Source: Azonexus hydrophilus (lineage in GTDB: Bacteria; Pseudomonadota; Gammaproteobacteria; Burkholderiales; Rhodocyclaceae). Taken from it: 36,576 nt of DNA. The stretch is from positions 1-36,576 of the forward strand of contig NZ_CAJHOB010000021.1 in NCBI RefSeq assembly GCF_905120355.1. Direction: 5' to 3'. Each line of letters starts with the position of its first letter. The stretch's first letter is position 1. Shown here one piece after another: positions 25,846 to 34,370 of the stretch. The translations under genes and the position numbers were made by a program. Under the pieces are notes generated by a model, which made no database searches, was not told where the DNA came from, and was given only the letters and a program-made list of their open reading frames with translations.

Positions 25846-26895
25846 ATGGCGGGCATCCTTATCCTGCATACCGGCGGCACCATCGGCATGCGACTGGGCG
25901 CACACGGCTTGCAGCCCGATCCCGAATTCTGCGCCACGCTACAGGTACACCTGAAGCAGGTACTCACTCCGCAGCAACCCGTCAGTATCAAGACCCTGGC
26001 GCCGATCGACAGCGCCAACCTGCAGCCCGCACACTGGCAGAACATGGCGCATGCGCTACTGGAAAACTGGGATGACTACACCGGTATCGTCATCCTGCAT
26101 GGCACCGATACCCTGGCCTGGAGCGCATCCGCGCTCTCCTTCATGCTGCAGGGTGCGGACAAGCCGGTCATCTTCACCGGCGCGCAAATTCCGCTGGCCC
26201 GGTCCGGCTCAGATGCCCCCGCCAATCTACGCCTGGCGCTACATGCTGCGGCCCAGCCGCAACTGCGGGAAACCTGCATCGCCTTCGGCGGTAGCCTGTT
26301 GCGCGGCAACCGGGCACGCAAAACCAGCGCGCAGAATTTTGCCGCTTTCACTTCATCCAACTATCCGACCCTCGGTGCCGTGAGCGACGACGGCATACCG
26401 GCGTTTCACGTGGAACGCTTCTTGCCCGCCGGGCAAAAAAGTTTCTCCATCCCGCACTTCCGGCCCCGCGCCGTCGCCCTCCTGCCGCTTTATCCCGGCG
26501 TCAGTGGCGACAGTGTCCGGGCCTTGCTCGCCAACCCGGAATTACGCGCCATCGTGCTGCAGAGTTATGGCAGCGGCAACGTGCCCGACAGCGACACCGA
26601 CTTCATCGACAGCCTGCACACCGCGCACGCCCGCGGCATCCTGCTCGCCAACAGCACGCAGTGCCCGCACGGCCGGGTCACCCAAGGGGCCTACGCCACC
26701 AGTCACGTCCTCGACCAGCTGGGCGTTATTCCCCTCGCGGACATGACCCCGGAAGCCGCCCATGCCAAGCTGCACTTCCTGCTCGCCAGCACGGACAACA
26801 GGCCACAGATCGTCGCTGACCTGCAGCGCAGTCTGGCCGGCGAAGTTTCCCCTTTTGTCTCCCCTTCCACACCCCCGCTACCGCAGCCCGTCTAA
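25846..26895 (+). CDS. ansA: Type I (cytoplasmic) L-asparaginase
   Basis: A 349-aa protein with both catalytic threonine regions: HTGGTIGM near residues 8-15 and LHGTDTLAWSASAL at about 83-96. The middle of the chain has IFTGAQIPLARSGSDAP. The absence of a signal peptide favours a cytoplasmic low-affinity enzyme (AnsA type). By family knowledge it hydrolyses asparagine to aspartate and ammonia. It follows the HAD gene by 5 bases and its end overlaps the SnoaL-like gene on the opposite strand by 4 bases, with no room for a terminator between the two. Confidence 0.92.
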   Translation: MAGILILHTGGTIGMRLGAHGLQPDPEFCATLQVHLKQVLTPQQPVSIKTLAPIDSANLQPAHWQNMAHALLENWDDYTGIVILHGTDTLAWSASALSFMLQGADKPVIFTGAQIPLARSGSDAPANLRLALHAAAQPQLRETCIAFGGSLLRGNRARKTSAQNFAAFTSSNYPTLGAVSDDGIPAFHVERFLPAGQKSFSIPHFRPRAVALLPLYPGVSGDSVRALLANPELRAIVLQSYGSGNVPDSDTDFIDSLHTAHARGILLANSTQCPHGRVTQGAYATSHVLDQLGVIPLADMTPEAAHAKLHFLLASTDNRPQIVADLQRSLAGEVSPFVSPSTPPLPQPV

Positions 26896-27341
26896 ACGCG
26901 GCCAGGCCGGCAGGCAAAGGCGCTCTTGAGATAACGCAGCAAGCCGCCCAGCAGCGGCAGCTTCATGTACAACTCCTCGGCCGCATCCCAGTAATCACGG
27001 TGGTAATTGATCTTGCCGTCGGGTGCGAACCGGAGATGCGACACACCGCGAATCAACTGTTCCCGGTTTCGCCCCGACAAACGCGCCCGAAAGTGGAATT
27101 CCCAGAGCAGCATGGCTCCCCGGGTATCGGCGATACATTCGCTGACCACGAAACGCGGCGCCTCGACCTGGCGGAACATGTGGGCAAAAATCGCGGCCAC
27201 CGCCTCAACCCCGTGCACCTCGTTGAACGGGTCCTTGAAATAGGCATCGTCACTGTAGAACTCGGCAAAGCGCGTAATGCCCTGCGGCGTCAGCGTCTGG
27301 TAGAAGGCAATCAACTGCTCGACAGAGGAAGTGTGTGCCAT
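26892..27341 (-). CDS. SnoaL/NTF2-like protein, last gene of the lipid operon
   Basis: A 149-aa protein with the NTF2-like fold pattern: an N-terminal helix pair (SVEQLIAFYQTLTPQGITRFAEFYSDDAYFKDPF), then strands with the His/Asp-rich KINYHRDYWDAAEELY near the end. Similar proteins are annotated as SnoaL-like cyclases or isomerases. The ATG at 27,339-27,341 lies two bases outside the stop of the SDR gene, with a GGAG ribosome site inside that gene. By neighbourhood it belongs to the lipid-modification set; the substrate is not known. The last 30 residues (LPLLGGLLRYLKSAF) are hydrophobic and basic, which could touch the membrane. Confidence 0.8.
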   Translation of the reverse strand: MAHTSSVEQLIAFYQTLTPQGITRFAEFYSDDAYFKDPFNEVHGVEAVAAIFAHMFRQVEAPRFVVSECIADTRGAMLLWEFHFRARLSGRNREQLIRGVSHLRFAPDGKINYHRDYWDAAEELYMKLPLLGGLLRYLKSAFACRPGRV

Positions 27342-27342
27342 G

Positions 27343-28098
27343 TCAGGCTCCGGTGATGCGGCGAATGAGCGGGAAATACCAACGGTACGGCAGCAGCGAC
27401 AGCAGTTTCAGCAGGCGCGTAAACCGCTTGGGAAAATGAATTTCGAAATGTCCCGTGCGGAAACCATCAAGCACCGCAAGCGCGGCCTGCTCGGGCGTCT
27501 GCAGTGCCGGCATGGAAAAATCGTTCTGCGCCGTCAACCGCGTCTGCACAAAGCCGGGATTGATGACCCAAACACCGATACCGCGCGGTGCAAGGTCGAG
27601 ATACAGGCATTCGGCCAAATGGATCAAGGCCGCCTTGCCTGGCCCGTAACACAACGCCTTGGGCAAACCGCGATAGCCGGCAACGCTGGCCACGAAAGCG
27701 ATGCCACCGCCCGGACGAAGATCCGGGAGCACGGTGGCCAGCAGGCGCAGGGCACCGTTGAAATTGACGTCGATCACCTGCTCGGCCCGCGACAGATCGA
27801 ATTCATCCGCCCGCATCGGCACGTAATCACCGGCCAGATACACCACCAGATCGATACCGCCCCAGGCCTCCTGCAACACCTGCCGGGCGGCTGCGAGACT
27901 GTCGACTGCCGTCACATCGCAAGGCAGAAGCACGGCATCGGCGATCTCCAGCGCCTGCAGCTTGTCCACCGAACGGGCCGACAGAGCCAGGCGGGCCCCC
28001 TGGCTCGCCAGCAGCCGCGCCAAAGCGGCGCCAATGCCAGTCGACGCGCCCACCAGCCACACCCGGCGCTCACGCCAGTCAGTCATTTTCGGGTTCAT
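27343..28098 (-). CDS. Short-chain dehydrogenase/reductase of the lipid operon
   Basis: A 251-aa classical SDR. The cofactor motif VGASTGIGAALARLL is near the N-terminus, the YLAGDY segment stands where NNAG is usual, and the catalytic set is Ser in ASVAGYRGLPKALC with Tyr and Lys in YGPGK. The start at 28,098 has an excellent ribosome site (AAGGAGG). The C-terminus (HFEIHFPKRFTRLLKLLSLLPYRW) is amphipathic and may bind the membrane, fitting a lipid substrate. By family knowledge it oxidises or reduces an alcohol or ketone using NAD(P). A related SDR is part of the singlet-oxygen operon of Rhodobacter sphaeroides, as far as I recall. Confidence 0.9.
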   Translation of the reverse strand: MNPKMTDWRERRVWLVGASTGIGAALARLLASQGARLALSARSVDKLQALEIADAVLLPCDVTAVDSLAAARQVLQEAWGGIDLVVYLAGDYVPMRADEFDLSRAEQVIDVNFNGALRLLATVLPDLRPGGGIAFVASVAGYRGLPKALCYGPGKAALIHLAECLYLDLAPRGIGVWVINPGFVQTRLTAQNDFSMPALQTPEQAALAVLDGFRTGHFEIHFPKRFTRLLKLLSLLPYRWYFPLIRRITGA

Positions 28099-28128
28099 CG
28101 CAGCCTCCTTGGCAACCGTACCGGCAGA

Positions 28129-28650
28129 TCAGCGTTTGACAAACGTCAGCGTCACTTCGCCAAGCCTGAAGCCCCACTTCGACATGTAGGAGCGGTTCAT
28201 CATCACCTTGTCGTTCATCAGGAACATCCAGTCATCGAAATCGACGTGGTAGGTCTTGCCGTCGACCGGCAGTTCCAGCACGTAACGCCAGCGTAAGGCG
28301 TTGCCGGACACTTCGCCGATTGCTTCACCGATCACATCGTCAGCCGTGCCGCGGTAAGTCCCGTCGGCCTGGCGGGTGAGTCGCCAGACGCGGCGCGACG
28401 TGCTGCCGTCGGACCATTGGAAATGCTCATCGAGCACGCCGCGATCACCCTCCCAACTGGCGTGAATGACCACATGAAAGCGTTTCTTCACCTCCCCGGA
28501 GCGCCCCTGAAACATGCCCCAGGCGTCCAGCGTGCCGTTCAGGTAGGTTTGCAGGTCCAGCGCCGGTTGTTCTGCCTGGTAATGCTCGACGCCCGTCGCG
28601 GCACAGGCCGTCAAACCAAGGGAAAAAAGGGCAGCAGTCAGCAGTTTCAT
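28129..28650 (-). CDS. DUF3833-family lipoprotein
   Basis: A 173-aa protein with a lipoprotein signal: a short hydrophobic stretch and the lipobox LTAC, with Cys16 as the acylation site. The rest is a beta-rich domain rich in Trp and Asp (GMFQGRSGEV, FDDWMFLMNDKVMMNRSYMSKWG) that matches the DUF3833 family as I know it. It would be anchored to a membrane facing the periplasm. Its start overlaps the stop of the transporter gene by one base. DUF3833 genes commonly sit beside cfa, DUF1365 and SDR genes, so a role in handling the modified lipid is inferred. Confidence 0.85.
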   Translation of the reverse strand: MKLLTAALFSLGLTACAATGVEHYQAEQPALDLQTYLNGTLDAWGMFQGRSGEVKKRFHVVIHASWEGDRGVLDEHFQWSDGSTSRRVWRLTRQADGTYRGTADDVIGEAIGEVSGNALRWRYVLELPVDGKTYHVDFDDWMFLMNDKVMMNRSYMSKWGFRLGEVTLTFVKR

Positions 28651-29870
28651 CAGCGTATCTCCAGATAATTGCGCCAGCGCCAGAGCAGACTGGCGGCCAG
28701 CACCTTGAAAACGAGCGGCAGCAAGGCATACACGCCTACCAATGCCGACAGCCCGTGGCCACTGCCCGGCTGGTAGCCGAGCAGGCTGAGCGCCGGCAGG
28801 GCAAGCCCGGCAGCCAGGGCAAGATTGAGCTTGGCAACGAAATTCCAGACGCCGAAATAGGCGCCCGACTGCCCCTGGCGCTCGCCAAGATCAGCCGCCA
28901 GCGCCGCCGGCAGCGCCAGATCGGCACCCAGCGCCAGGCCGGAAAGGAGGCAGATCAAGGCAAACGGCCAGAGCGCACCGGGGCCCAGCAGACTGGTTCC
29001 GGCAAACGCACACATCGCCAGCAGCATCGCCAACGCCCAGGCCCGCACCCGCCCGAAACGCGCGGCCAGGGCAACCCAGGCCGGCAGGGAAAGCGCACCG
29101 GCAATGAAGTACAGCGCCAGCAGCGGGCCGCTGGCGGCCTCCAACGCCAGCACATCGGCGACAAAAAAGAGGAACAGCGTCGCCGGCAAGGCGGCAGCAA
29201 CACCATTGGCAACGAACACCAGCAGCAAGCGGACAAACGCCGGATCGGCAAACAGCCGCAGCAGACTGGCACCGAATCGCCCGGCCGGCGGCAAAGAACG
29301 CCCGCCCGCACCCGTCCCACCCAATGTCACTACGGCGGCGCACAGCAATAGAGGCGGCAACACCCAGGCCAGACGCGAAACACCCACCCCGAAATCCGCC
29401 GCCAGCAGCGCCGGCAGGGCCGCCGCCAGAACCACGCCAAACAGGCCGAAACCTTCGCGCGCCGCAGTCAGGCGGGTACGTAGGGCGACATCTTCGCCCA
29501 GGGCAGCCCCCCAGGATTGATAGGCGACAGAAGCCGCTGAATACCCCAGATAAGTCAGCGCCAGCGCCGCCACCAGCCACGGCGCCGCGTGCGTAGCCGG
29601 CGGATTGAGCAGCGCGACAAAACCACACAGCAGCGGCAACAGGGCCCAGGCCAGCATTTTCCGGCGCGGCAGACGATCGGCCAGCCAGCCCAGCCAAGGG
29701 TCAATGGCGGCATCGCAGACGCGGGTGAGCAGGAGAATGCCACCGAGCAGGGCCAGATCCATCCCCCCCACTTCGGCGTACAAACGCGGCACATGCACAT
29801 ACACCGGCAAGGCAGCAAAAGCCAGCGGCAAGCCAAGCACACCGTAGGCGAGGATGCGTGTTGGCGCCAT
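28650..29870 (-). CDS. GPH-type MFS transporter of the lipid operon
   Basis: A 406-aa membrane protein with about twelve hydrophobic segments, starting at the ATG at 29,868-29,870, which has GGGG five bases upstream; a GTG two codons earlier overlaps the previous stop. LLLTRVCDAAIDPWLGWLADRLPRRKMLAW is the glycoside-pentoside-hexuronide type motif. In this setting it more likely moves a lipid, lipid precursor or lipoprotein-linked molecule than a sugar. Close relatives sit in the same operon type in other proteobacteria. The substrate is not known. Confidence 0.85.
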   Translation of the reverse strand: MAPTRILAYGVLGLPLAFAALPVYVHVPRLYAEVGGMDLALLGGILLLTRVCDAAIDPWLGWLADRLPRRKMLAWALLPLLCGFVALLNPPATHAAPWLVAALALTYLGYSAASVAYQSWGAALGEDVALRTRLTAAREGFGLFGVVLAAALPALLAADFGVGVSRLAWVLPPLLLCAAVVTLGGTGAGGRSLPPAGRFGASLLRLFADPAFVRLLLVFVANGVAAALPATLFLFFVADVLALEAASGPLLALYFIAGALSLPAWVALAARFGRVRAWALAMLLAMCAFAGTSLLGPGALWPFALICLLSGLALGADLALPAALAADLGERQGQSGAYFGVWNFVAKLNLALAAGLALPALSLLGYQPGSGHGLSALVGVYALLPLVFKVLAASLLWRWRNYLEIR

Positions 29871-29872
29871 GT

Positions 29873-30415
29873 TCACCCCGCCGGGCGGCTCAGCAATGCA
29901 ACGCGCAGTTCCGGGGCGCTGCTGCGGCTATCGAGCCAGATCGCGAAAAAAGCAGCCGCAAACCCGGGCGCCGAAATTTCACCGAGCAAGCGCTCGCCCT
30001 GATAGAAATAGGCGATCCCGGAACGGTAGACACCCAGAATATGATCGCCCGGCTCGACATCCGGGAACACCTGCCGCATCTGCTCGCCCCAGGCCTGCAG
30101 ACGCTGTGGGTCACTGACGAAGCGGCGCATTTCGCGCACGCTGGCGTCGACAATCGCAGCACCGGAAATGCTGCGTTTATAGTCAAGACGCAGGGCCAGG
30201 GGCGGCCGCTGGGGATCGCTACCGGCCCAGAGCGTTGCGCTATAGATCAGAAAACCAAAGCGCCTGAAATCGCCACTCCCCCACCTCGACAAACCCTCCA
30301 GCGGACTGGCCGCAGCAGGCACCGGCAGCGCCAGCACGGGTGACAGCGCCAACACCCGCAACAGGGCCCGACGCCCGGCCAGTTCAGCGGTGGGCGAGTT
30401 CGAACTGGACCACAT
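29873..30415 (-). CDS. Chalcone-isomerase-like exported protein
   Basis: A 180-aa protein. I place the start at the ATG at 30,413-30,415, inside the end of the cfa gene, because the next residues lead into an N-terminal export signal (GRRALLRVLALSPVLALPVPAAASP, written here as its core GRRALLRVLAL and the cleavage region PAAAS). The paired arginines may mean Tat export, but this is weak. The mature part (FLIYSATLWAGSD, RSISGAAIVDASVREMRRF, IAYFYQGERLLGEIS) is the chalcone-isomerase-like fold found in many bacteria. In those bacteria it is not a flavonoid enzyme; a fatty-acid-binding role is possible. A frame that extends 56 codons further upstream is only the shadow of cfa. Confidence 0.75.
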   Translation of the reverse strand: MWSSSNSPTAELAGRRALLRVLALSPVLALPVPAAASPLEGLSRWGSGDFRRFGFLIYSATLWAGSDPQRPPLALRLDYKRSISGAAIVDASVREMRRFVSDPQRLQAWGEQMRQVFPDVEPGDHILGVYRSGIAYFYQGERLLGEISAPGFAAAFFAIWLDSRSSAPELRVALLSRPAG

Positions 30416-31580
30416 CGATGTTGCCGGCTGCAAAACCGGCCTCGCAGTAGCAGAGGTAGAAGTGCCACAGACGGCGGAAGGTGTCATCGAAACCCAGCTG
30501 CGAAATCTGCGACCAGTTGGCCTCGAAAGAAGCCCGCCATGCGGCCAGCGTCCGGGCATAGTCGAGACCGAACGCGAATTCATCGGTCACCTGCAGCCCC
30601 TGGCGTGCCGCCGCCTGCCGGAAGACACGGCGCGAAGGCAGCATGCCGCCGGGGAAAATGTATTGCTGAATGAAATCGGTCCCTCGCCGGTAGCTGGGAA
30701 ACAGATCGTCGCGGAGGGTGATGCTCTGAATCACCGCCTTGCCGCCTGGCTTCAAGGCTCGCGCAACGGTGGAAAAATAAGTCGGCCACCAGCGCTCACC
30801 CACCGCTTCAAACATCTCGATGGACACCACATGGTCGAATTTTTCCTGCGTATCGCGGTAATCCTGCAAACGTAGATCGGCCTGTGGCACGCGTTTGCGG
30901 GCCCATTCGAGCTGTGCCGGCGACAGGGTCAGGCCGGTCAGCTGCAGGCCATCAGCTACCGCCAGCTCGGCAAAACCGCCCCAGCCGCAACCGATTTCCA
31001 GTACCCGCTCCCCCGCCTTCGCCTGCAAGCGGTCAAGGATGCGCCGATATTTGGCATGCTGCGCCATCGACAAGCTGGCATCTTCGCCGACCGGATAGAG
31101 CGCCGCCGAGTAACTCATGCTGGGGTCGAGCCAGGCACGGTAAAAATCGTTCCCCAGATCGTAGTGCGCCATGATGTTGCGCCGGCTGCCGGCACGGCTG
31201 TTGCGATTGAACCAGTGGCGCACGCGCGCCGCCAGCAATTGCCGCCAGGAACCGTACACGGCGCGTGCCAGCACCTCGCGGTTGCGCGCCAGCAAAAGCA
31301 GCAGCGCCGTAATGTCAGGCGAGTCCCACTGCCCGTCGAGATACGCTTCTGCCAGGCCGATGTCACCCCGCGCCAGCACACGGGCAAACAATGCCTCATC
31401 GTGCACCTGCAGCGTCACCCCGCGCTCACCATCACCAAACAGCGCGCAACTCCCATCCGGCAAGCGAACTTCAAGCAGGCCGCCGGATAGTTTTTCGAGC
31501 AGCGCAAACACAGTACGGGTATCACGCGCCAGCGGCTCATAGCCGCGCAGGATCAATGCCTGATTGACAGTCTGGTTCAT
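30384..31580 (-). CDS. cfa: Cyclopropane-fatty-acyl-phospholipid synthase family methyltransferase
   Basis: A 398-aa SAM-dependent methyltransferase starting at the ATG at 31,578-31,580, which overlaps the DUF1365 stop (ATGA). The N-terminal lipid-binding part (GDIGLAEAYLDGQWDSPDI) precedes the SAM motif VLEIGCGWGGFAELA, then SIEMFEAVGERWWPTYF and the family signature FIQQYIFPGGMLPS. It adds a methylene group from SAM across double bonds of membrane phospholipid acyl chains. In this operon type the enzyme may make a methylated or furan-containing fatty acid rather than a plain cyclopropane; I infer this from the neighbours only. It lies inside a block of overlapping genes, so it is certainly co-expressed with DUF1365 and the chalcone-isomerase-like gene. 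Confidence 0.93.
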   Translation of the reverse strand: MNQTVNQALILRGYEPLARDTRTVFALLEKLSGGLLEVRLPDGSCALFGDGERGVTLQVHDEALFARVLARGDIGLAEAYLDGQWDSPDITALLLLLARNREVLARAVYGSWRQLLAARVRHWFNRNSRAGSRRNIMAHYDLGNDFYRAWLDPSMSYSAALYPVGEDASLSMAQHAKYRRILDRLQAKAGERVLEIGCGWGGFAELAVADGLQLTGLTLSPAQLEWARKRVPQADLRLQDYRDTQEKFDHVVSIEMFEAVGERWWPTYFSTVARALKPGGKAVIQSITLRDDLFPSYRRGTDFIQQYIFPGGMLPSRRVFRQAAARQGLQVTDEFAFGLDYARTLAAWRASFEANWSQISQLGFDDTFRRLWHFYLCYCEAGFAAGNIDVVQFELAHR

Positions 31581-32341
31581 TTGGATGATTCCTCCAGGGT
31601 TCGGGGACCGGGATGCGCGCCATGAAATGGCACACCTTTGCGCCACAACTTGAACGCCTGCCAATGAATGCGGGCAAACACGCCCAGCGTAAGTAAAGGC
31701 ATGCGCAAAAAAGCCTTGAGCACGGCCGCGGCTGACCATGCCTGCGGCTGGCCGGAAATTGCGGTGAGCAGCACTTCGCCTTCGGCATCGTCGTAGTCGA
31801 TACGACACAGCTGCACCTGGCGCTGACGCTGGAAACGGAAGCGGTAACCGCCTTCAACCACGTTGAAGGGTGAAACGTGAAACAGCTTGTCGGCGCGCAG
31901 CTCGGCACCATCGGGCAGAACTTCACCCGCACGGTGCAGCAAATAGCTTTGGCTGGCACCGAAGGTGTTGTTCACTTCGGCCAGAATGGCCACTAGTTGC
32001 CCGCTACGGTCGTGACAAAACCAGAAGCTCACCGGGTTGAAAACGAAACCGAGGACGCGCGGGAAAGTCTGCAGCACGATCTCGCCATCCGTGGGCAAAC
32101 CATGCTCCGCCAGCAAGGCTTCGATCCAGGGCAGCAGCGGGCTGCCATCGCGCGGGCCGTGGTCCTTGCTGTAGAAACTGACGAGATTGCGGCGGTCAAT
32201 GGAAAAGAACGCACAGCGTGCCGCCGCCAGCTGGCGCAGCGGCAGCTGCACGTAGAAGACGGGGTAAACAAAGGCATTCACCGCCGGCCGCAAGCGACGG
32301 TGCATCACATTGCCAAGACAGAGTTTGGGCTGGGCGTTCAT
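31577..32341 (-). CDS. DUF1365 family protein
   Basis: A 254-aa protein that begins LCLGNVMHRRLRPAVNAFVYPVFY, the opening typical of DUF1365. Further landmarks are FYSKDHGPRDGSPL, VLGFVFNPVSFWFCHD and HRAGEVLPDGAELRADKLFHVSPFN. No enzyme activity is established to my knowledge. The gene almost always lies between a FAD amine-oxidase-like gene and cfa, as it does here, so it probably acts on the same lipid. The start is nine bases after the FAD-protein stop, and the end overlaps cfa by 4 bases. Confidence 0.9.
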   Translation of the reverse strand: MNAQPKLCLGNVMHRRLRPAVNAFVYPVFYVQLPLRQLAAARCAFFSIDRRNLVSFYSKDHGPRDGSPLLPWIEALLAEHGLPTDGEIVLQTFPRVLGFVFNPVSFWFCHDRSGQLVAILAEVNNTFGASQSYLLHRAGEVLPDGAELRADKLFHVSPFNVVEGGYRFRFQRQRQVQLCRIDYDDAEGEVLLTAISGQPQAWSAAAVLKAFLRMPLLTLGVFARIHWQAFKLWRKGVPFHGAHPGPRTLEESSK

Positions 32342-32350
32342 GGCAGCGTC

Positions 32351-33676
32351 TCAGGCGCTCGCCGGCAGGTACTGCGACACAACCGCACCCCCCTGCCAGG
32401 GCGCCTGCACCCCCAGGCCGTTGGCAACCCGAAGCGCCGATTTCAGTCCGTCTTCATGGAAACCATAACTGCCCCATGCCCCGGCCAGCCAGATGCCGCC
32501 TTCGCCCTGCACCTCGGCCAGCCGTTGCTGGGCTGCGATGGCCGGGGCGTCGAAGATCGGGTGGGCATACTCGAATTCGGCAATGACCTGCGCTGGATCG
32601 GGTTCTCGCGCCGGATTCAGTGTCACCACCACCGGTGCCGAGAACGGCAACGGCTGCAACTTGTTGATCAGGTAAGAAACACCGACCGGCTGTGCGTTCT
32701 CGCCTGCTCCCGGCGCTCCCTGACCGGCAAAGTAGTTCCAGGCCGACCACAGCTTGCGGTCGCGCGGCAGCAACGCCGGGTCACTATGCAGTACGGCGCG
32801 GTTGGGCTGGTAGCGGATCGATTCAAGCACCGCGCGCTGACCATCGCTGGCCGTCAGGCCAAGAATGCGCTTGCTCTGATCGCTGTGGCAGGCGAGCACG
32901 ACCTGATCGAAATACTCGCTGCCCTGTGCATGCGTCAGCCGCAGACCACCGGCTTCACGACTGACCGCAGTGACCGGGCAAGCAATGCGCACGTCGCTCA
33001 ATTGCGCTGCAATTTTCTTCACATACTCGCGCCCGCCGCCTTTGACCGTGCGCCACATCGGGCGGTCGAAAATCTGCAGCAAGCCATGGTTCTGGCAGAA
33101 GCGAATGAAGGTCGCCAGGGGCATGTCGAGAATCTGCCCGGTCGGGCAGGACCAGATTGCCGCCGCCATCGGCAGTAAGTACCAGTCGGCAAAGGCATCC
33201 GAATAACGTCCCGCGACCAGGAATTTGCGCAGGGTGCGCCGGTCGTCAGGATACTTGAGCAGCCAGTCCTTGCTTTCCCGATTGAAACGCAGGGTATCGG
33301 CCAGCATCGACCAGAAACGGCGCCGCAGCAGGTTGCGCTTTTGCCCGAAGAGCGTCGCCAGATTACTGCCGGCCCATTCCAGATCAGGATTTTCCAGACT
33401 GACCGAAAAGGACATCTCGGTCTCCACGCTATCGACGCCAAGCAAGGCGAACAAAGCAATCAGATTGGGATAGGTTTTTTCGTTGAACACGAGAAAACCC
33501 GTATCCACCGGGTGAGTCTTGCCTTCCAGCGTGACATCGACCGTATTGGTGTGGCCACCAAGATAATTTCCGGCTTCAAACAAAGTGACCTCATGCTGGC
33601 GCGACAACAGCCAGGCCGTGGCCAGACCCGAGATACCGGCACCGACCACAGCAATGCGTTGCGGGGACATGTTCAT
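32351..33676 (-). CDS. FAD-dependent amine-oxidase-like protein of the lipid operon
   Basis: A 441-aa flavoprotein. The N-terminal Rossmann motif IAVVGAGISGLATAWLL is followed by LFEAGNYLGGHTNTVDV, which contacts FAD, and a C-terminal FAD segment WLAGAWGSYGFHEDGLKSA. The family covers amine oxidases and phytoene-desaturase-like enzymes. In this operon it is likely to desaturate or oxidise an acyl chain. The start is at 33,676 or two codons later (33,670); the first overlaps the glutathione peroxidase stop by 4 bases. No signal peptide is seen. Confidence 0.9.
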   Translation of the reverse strand: MNMSPQRIAVVGAGISGLATAWLLSRQHEVTLFEAGNYLGGHTNTVDVTLEGKTHPVDTGFLVFNEKTYPNLIALFALLGVDSVETEMSFSVSLENPDLEWAGSNLATLFGQKRNLLRRRFWSMLADTLRFNRESKDWLLKYPDDRRTLRKFLVAGRYSDAFADWYLLPMAAAIWSCPTGQILDMPLATFIRFCQNHGLLQIFDRPMWRTVKGGGREYVKKIAAQLSDVRIACPVTAVSREAGGLRLTHAQGSEYFDQVVLACHSDQSKRILGLTASDGQRAVLESIRYQPNRAVLHSDPALLPRDRKLWSAWNYFAGQGAPGAGENAQPVGVSYLINKLQPLPFSAPVVVTLNPAREPDPAQVIAEFEYAHPIFDAPAIAAQQRLAEVQGEGGIWLAGAWGSYGFHEDGLKSALRVANGLGVQAPWQGGAVVSQYLPASA

Positions 33677-34263
33677 TGTGCATTCCTTGCGACGGGAGAA
33701 TTGGGGGCCCGGAGAAATTCATCAATTTTTTTCAGCAGCTTGCCGTCGTCAGGTTCAGTCAGGCTGGAAAACGCAACAACCTGGGTAGCATCACGGTTGA
33801 TCAAATACTTGTGGAAATTCCACTTCGGCGTGCTGCCGCTAAGCTCTGCCAATTGCCGATAAAAGGGGTTGGCGCCCCGGCCTTTGACCACGCTTTTGGC
33901 AAACATCGGAAACCTGACCCCATAGGTCAGGCGGCAGAAATCGGCAATTTCCCCATTGCTGCCGGGCTCCTGTTCGCCAAAATCGTTTGACGGGAAGCCG
34001 AGCACGACCAGGCCCTGTTTTCCGAGACGGTCATACAGCTTTTCCAGCCCGTCGTACTGCGAGGTAAAACCACAGTAGCTGGCGGTATTGACCACCAGAA
34101 TGACCTTGCCCCTGTAATCGCACAACGACACGGGTTTGTCGTCTTGCAAACGGTTAAAGCTGTGATCAAGCAAGGCCGGACAAGCCGCACTTGCGGCGGC
34201 CGGCGTCATACCTAGTGACACCAGTCCCAGCATTCCCAACAGTCGCTTCAGAAGTGTATTCAT
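33673..34263 (-). CDS. Exported glutathione peroxidase, first gene of the operon
   Basis: A 196-aa protein starting at the ATG at 34,261-34,263. It has an N-terminal signal peptide (LLKRLLGMLGLVSLGMTPAAASA) and thus acts in the periplasm. The active-site cysteine is Cys64 in NTASYCGFTSQY; the other family landmarks are GFPSNDFGEQEPGSNGEI and PKWNFHKYLI. It would reduce hydroperoxides, probably lipid hydroperoxides, with thioredoxin-like or glutathione donors. It is the first gene behind the regulated promoter. An upstream start is unlikely because it would run through the operator region. Confidence 0.9.
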   Translation of the reverse strand: MNTLLKRLLGMLGLVSLGMTPAAASAACPALLDHSFNRLQDDKPVSLCDYRGKVILVVNTASYCGFTSQYDGLEKLYDRLGKQGLVVLGFPSNDFGEQEPGSNGEIADFCRLTYGVRFPMFAKSVVKGRGANPFYRQLAELSGSTPKWNFHKYLINRDATQVVAFSSLTEPDDGKLLKKIDEFLRAPNSPVARNAQ

Positions 34264-34279
34264 GTTCAACCAAACCTTG

Positions 34280-34294
34280 TTTGTCCTAGACAAA
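34280..34294. promoter_or_regulatory. Palindromic operator TTTGTC-CTA-GACAAA
   Basis: A perfect 6-bp dyad with a 3-base spacer. It covers the -35 hexamer of the regulator promoter and lies just downstream of the expected operon start point. Other copies of the half-site are at 34333-34337 (TTGTC), 34343-34348 (TTTGTC) and 34363-34368 (GACAAA). I infer that this is the binding set of the MerR/B12 regulator. Confidence 0.6.
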
Positions 34295-34315
34295 TTACGA
34301 ATTTGTTCGTACAGT
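34287..34315 (+). promoter_or_regulatory. Promoter of the MerR/B12 regulator
   Basis: TAGACA (34287-34292), a 17-base spacer and TACAGT (34310-34315). The -10 hexamer is shared, in opposite orientation, with the operon promoter. Confidence 0.5.
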
Positions 34316-34339
34316 AGTGCCCGAAAAAGCACTTGTCAA
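34311..34339 (-). promoter_or_regulatory. Promoter of the glutathione peroxidase-lipid operon
   Basis: On the minus strand, a consensus TTGACA (34339-34334), a 17-base spacer and TACTGT (34316-34311). The spacer holds a dyad AGTGC-N8-GCACT, as many MerR-family operators do. Confidence 0.55.
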
Positions 34340-34370
34340 CTGTTTGTCTAACTCTTGTTCAGGACAAAAC

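Noticed and set aside
31997..33178. 393-codon plus-strand frame over DUF1365 and the FAD protein
   Set aside because: It is antisense across two real genes and shows no domain.
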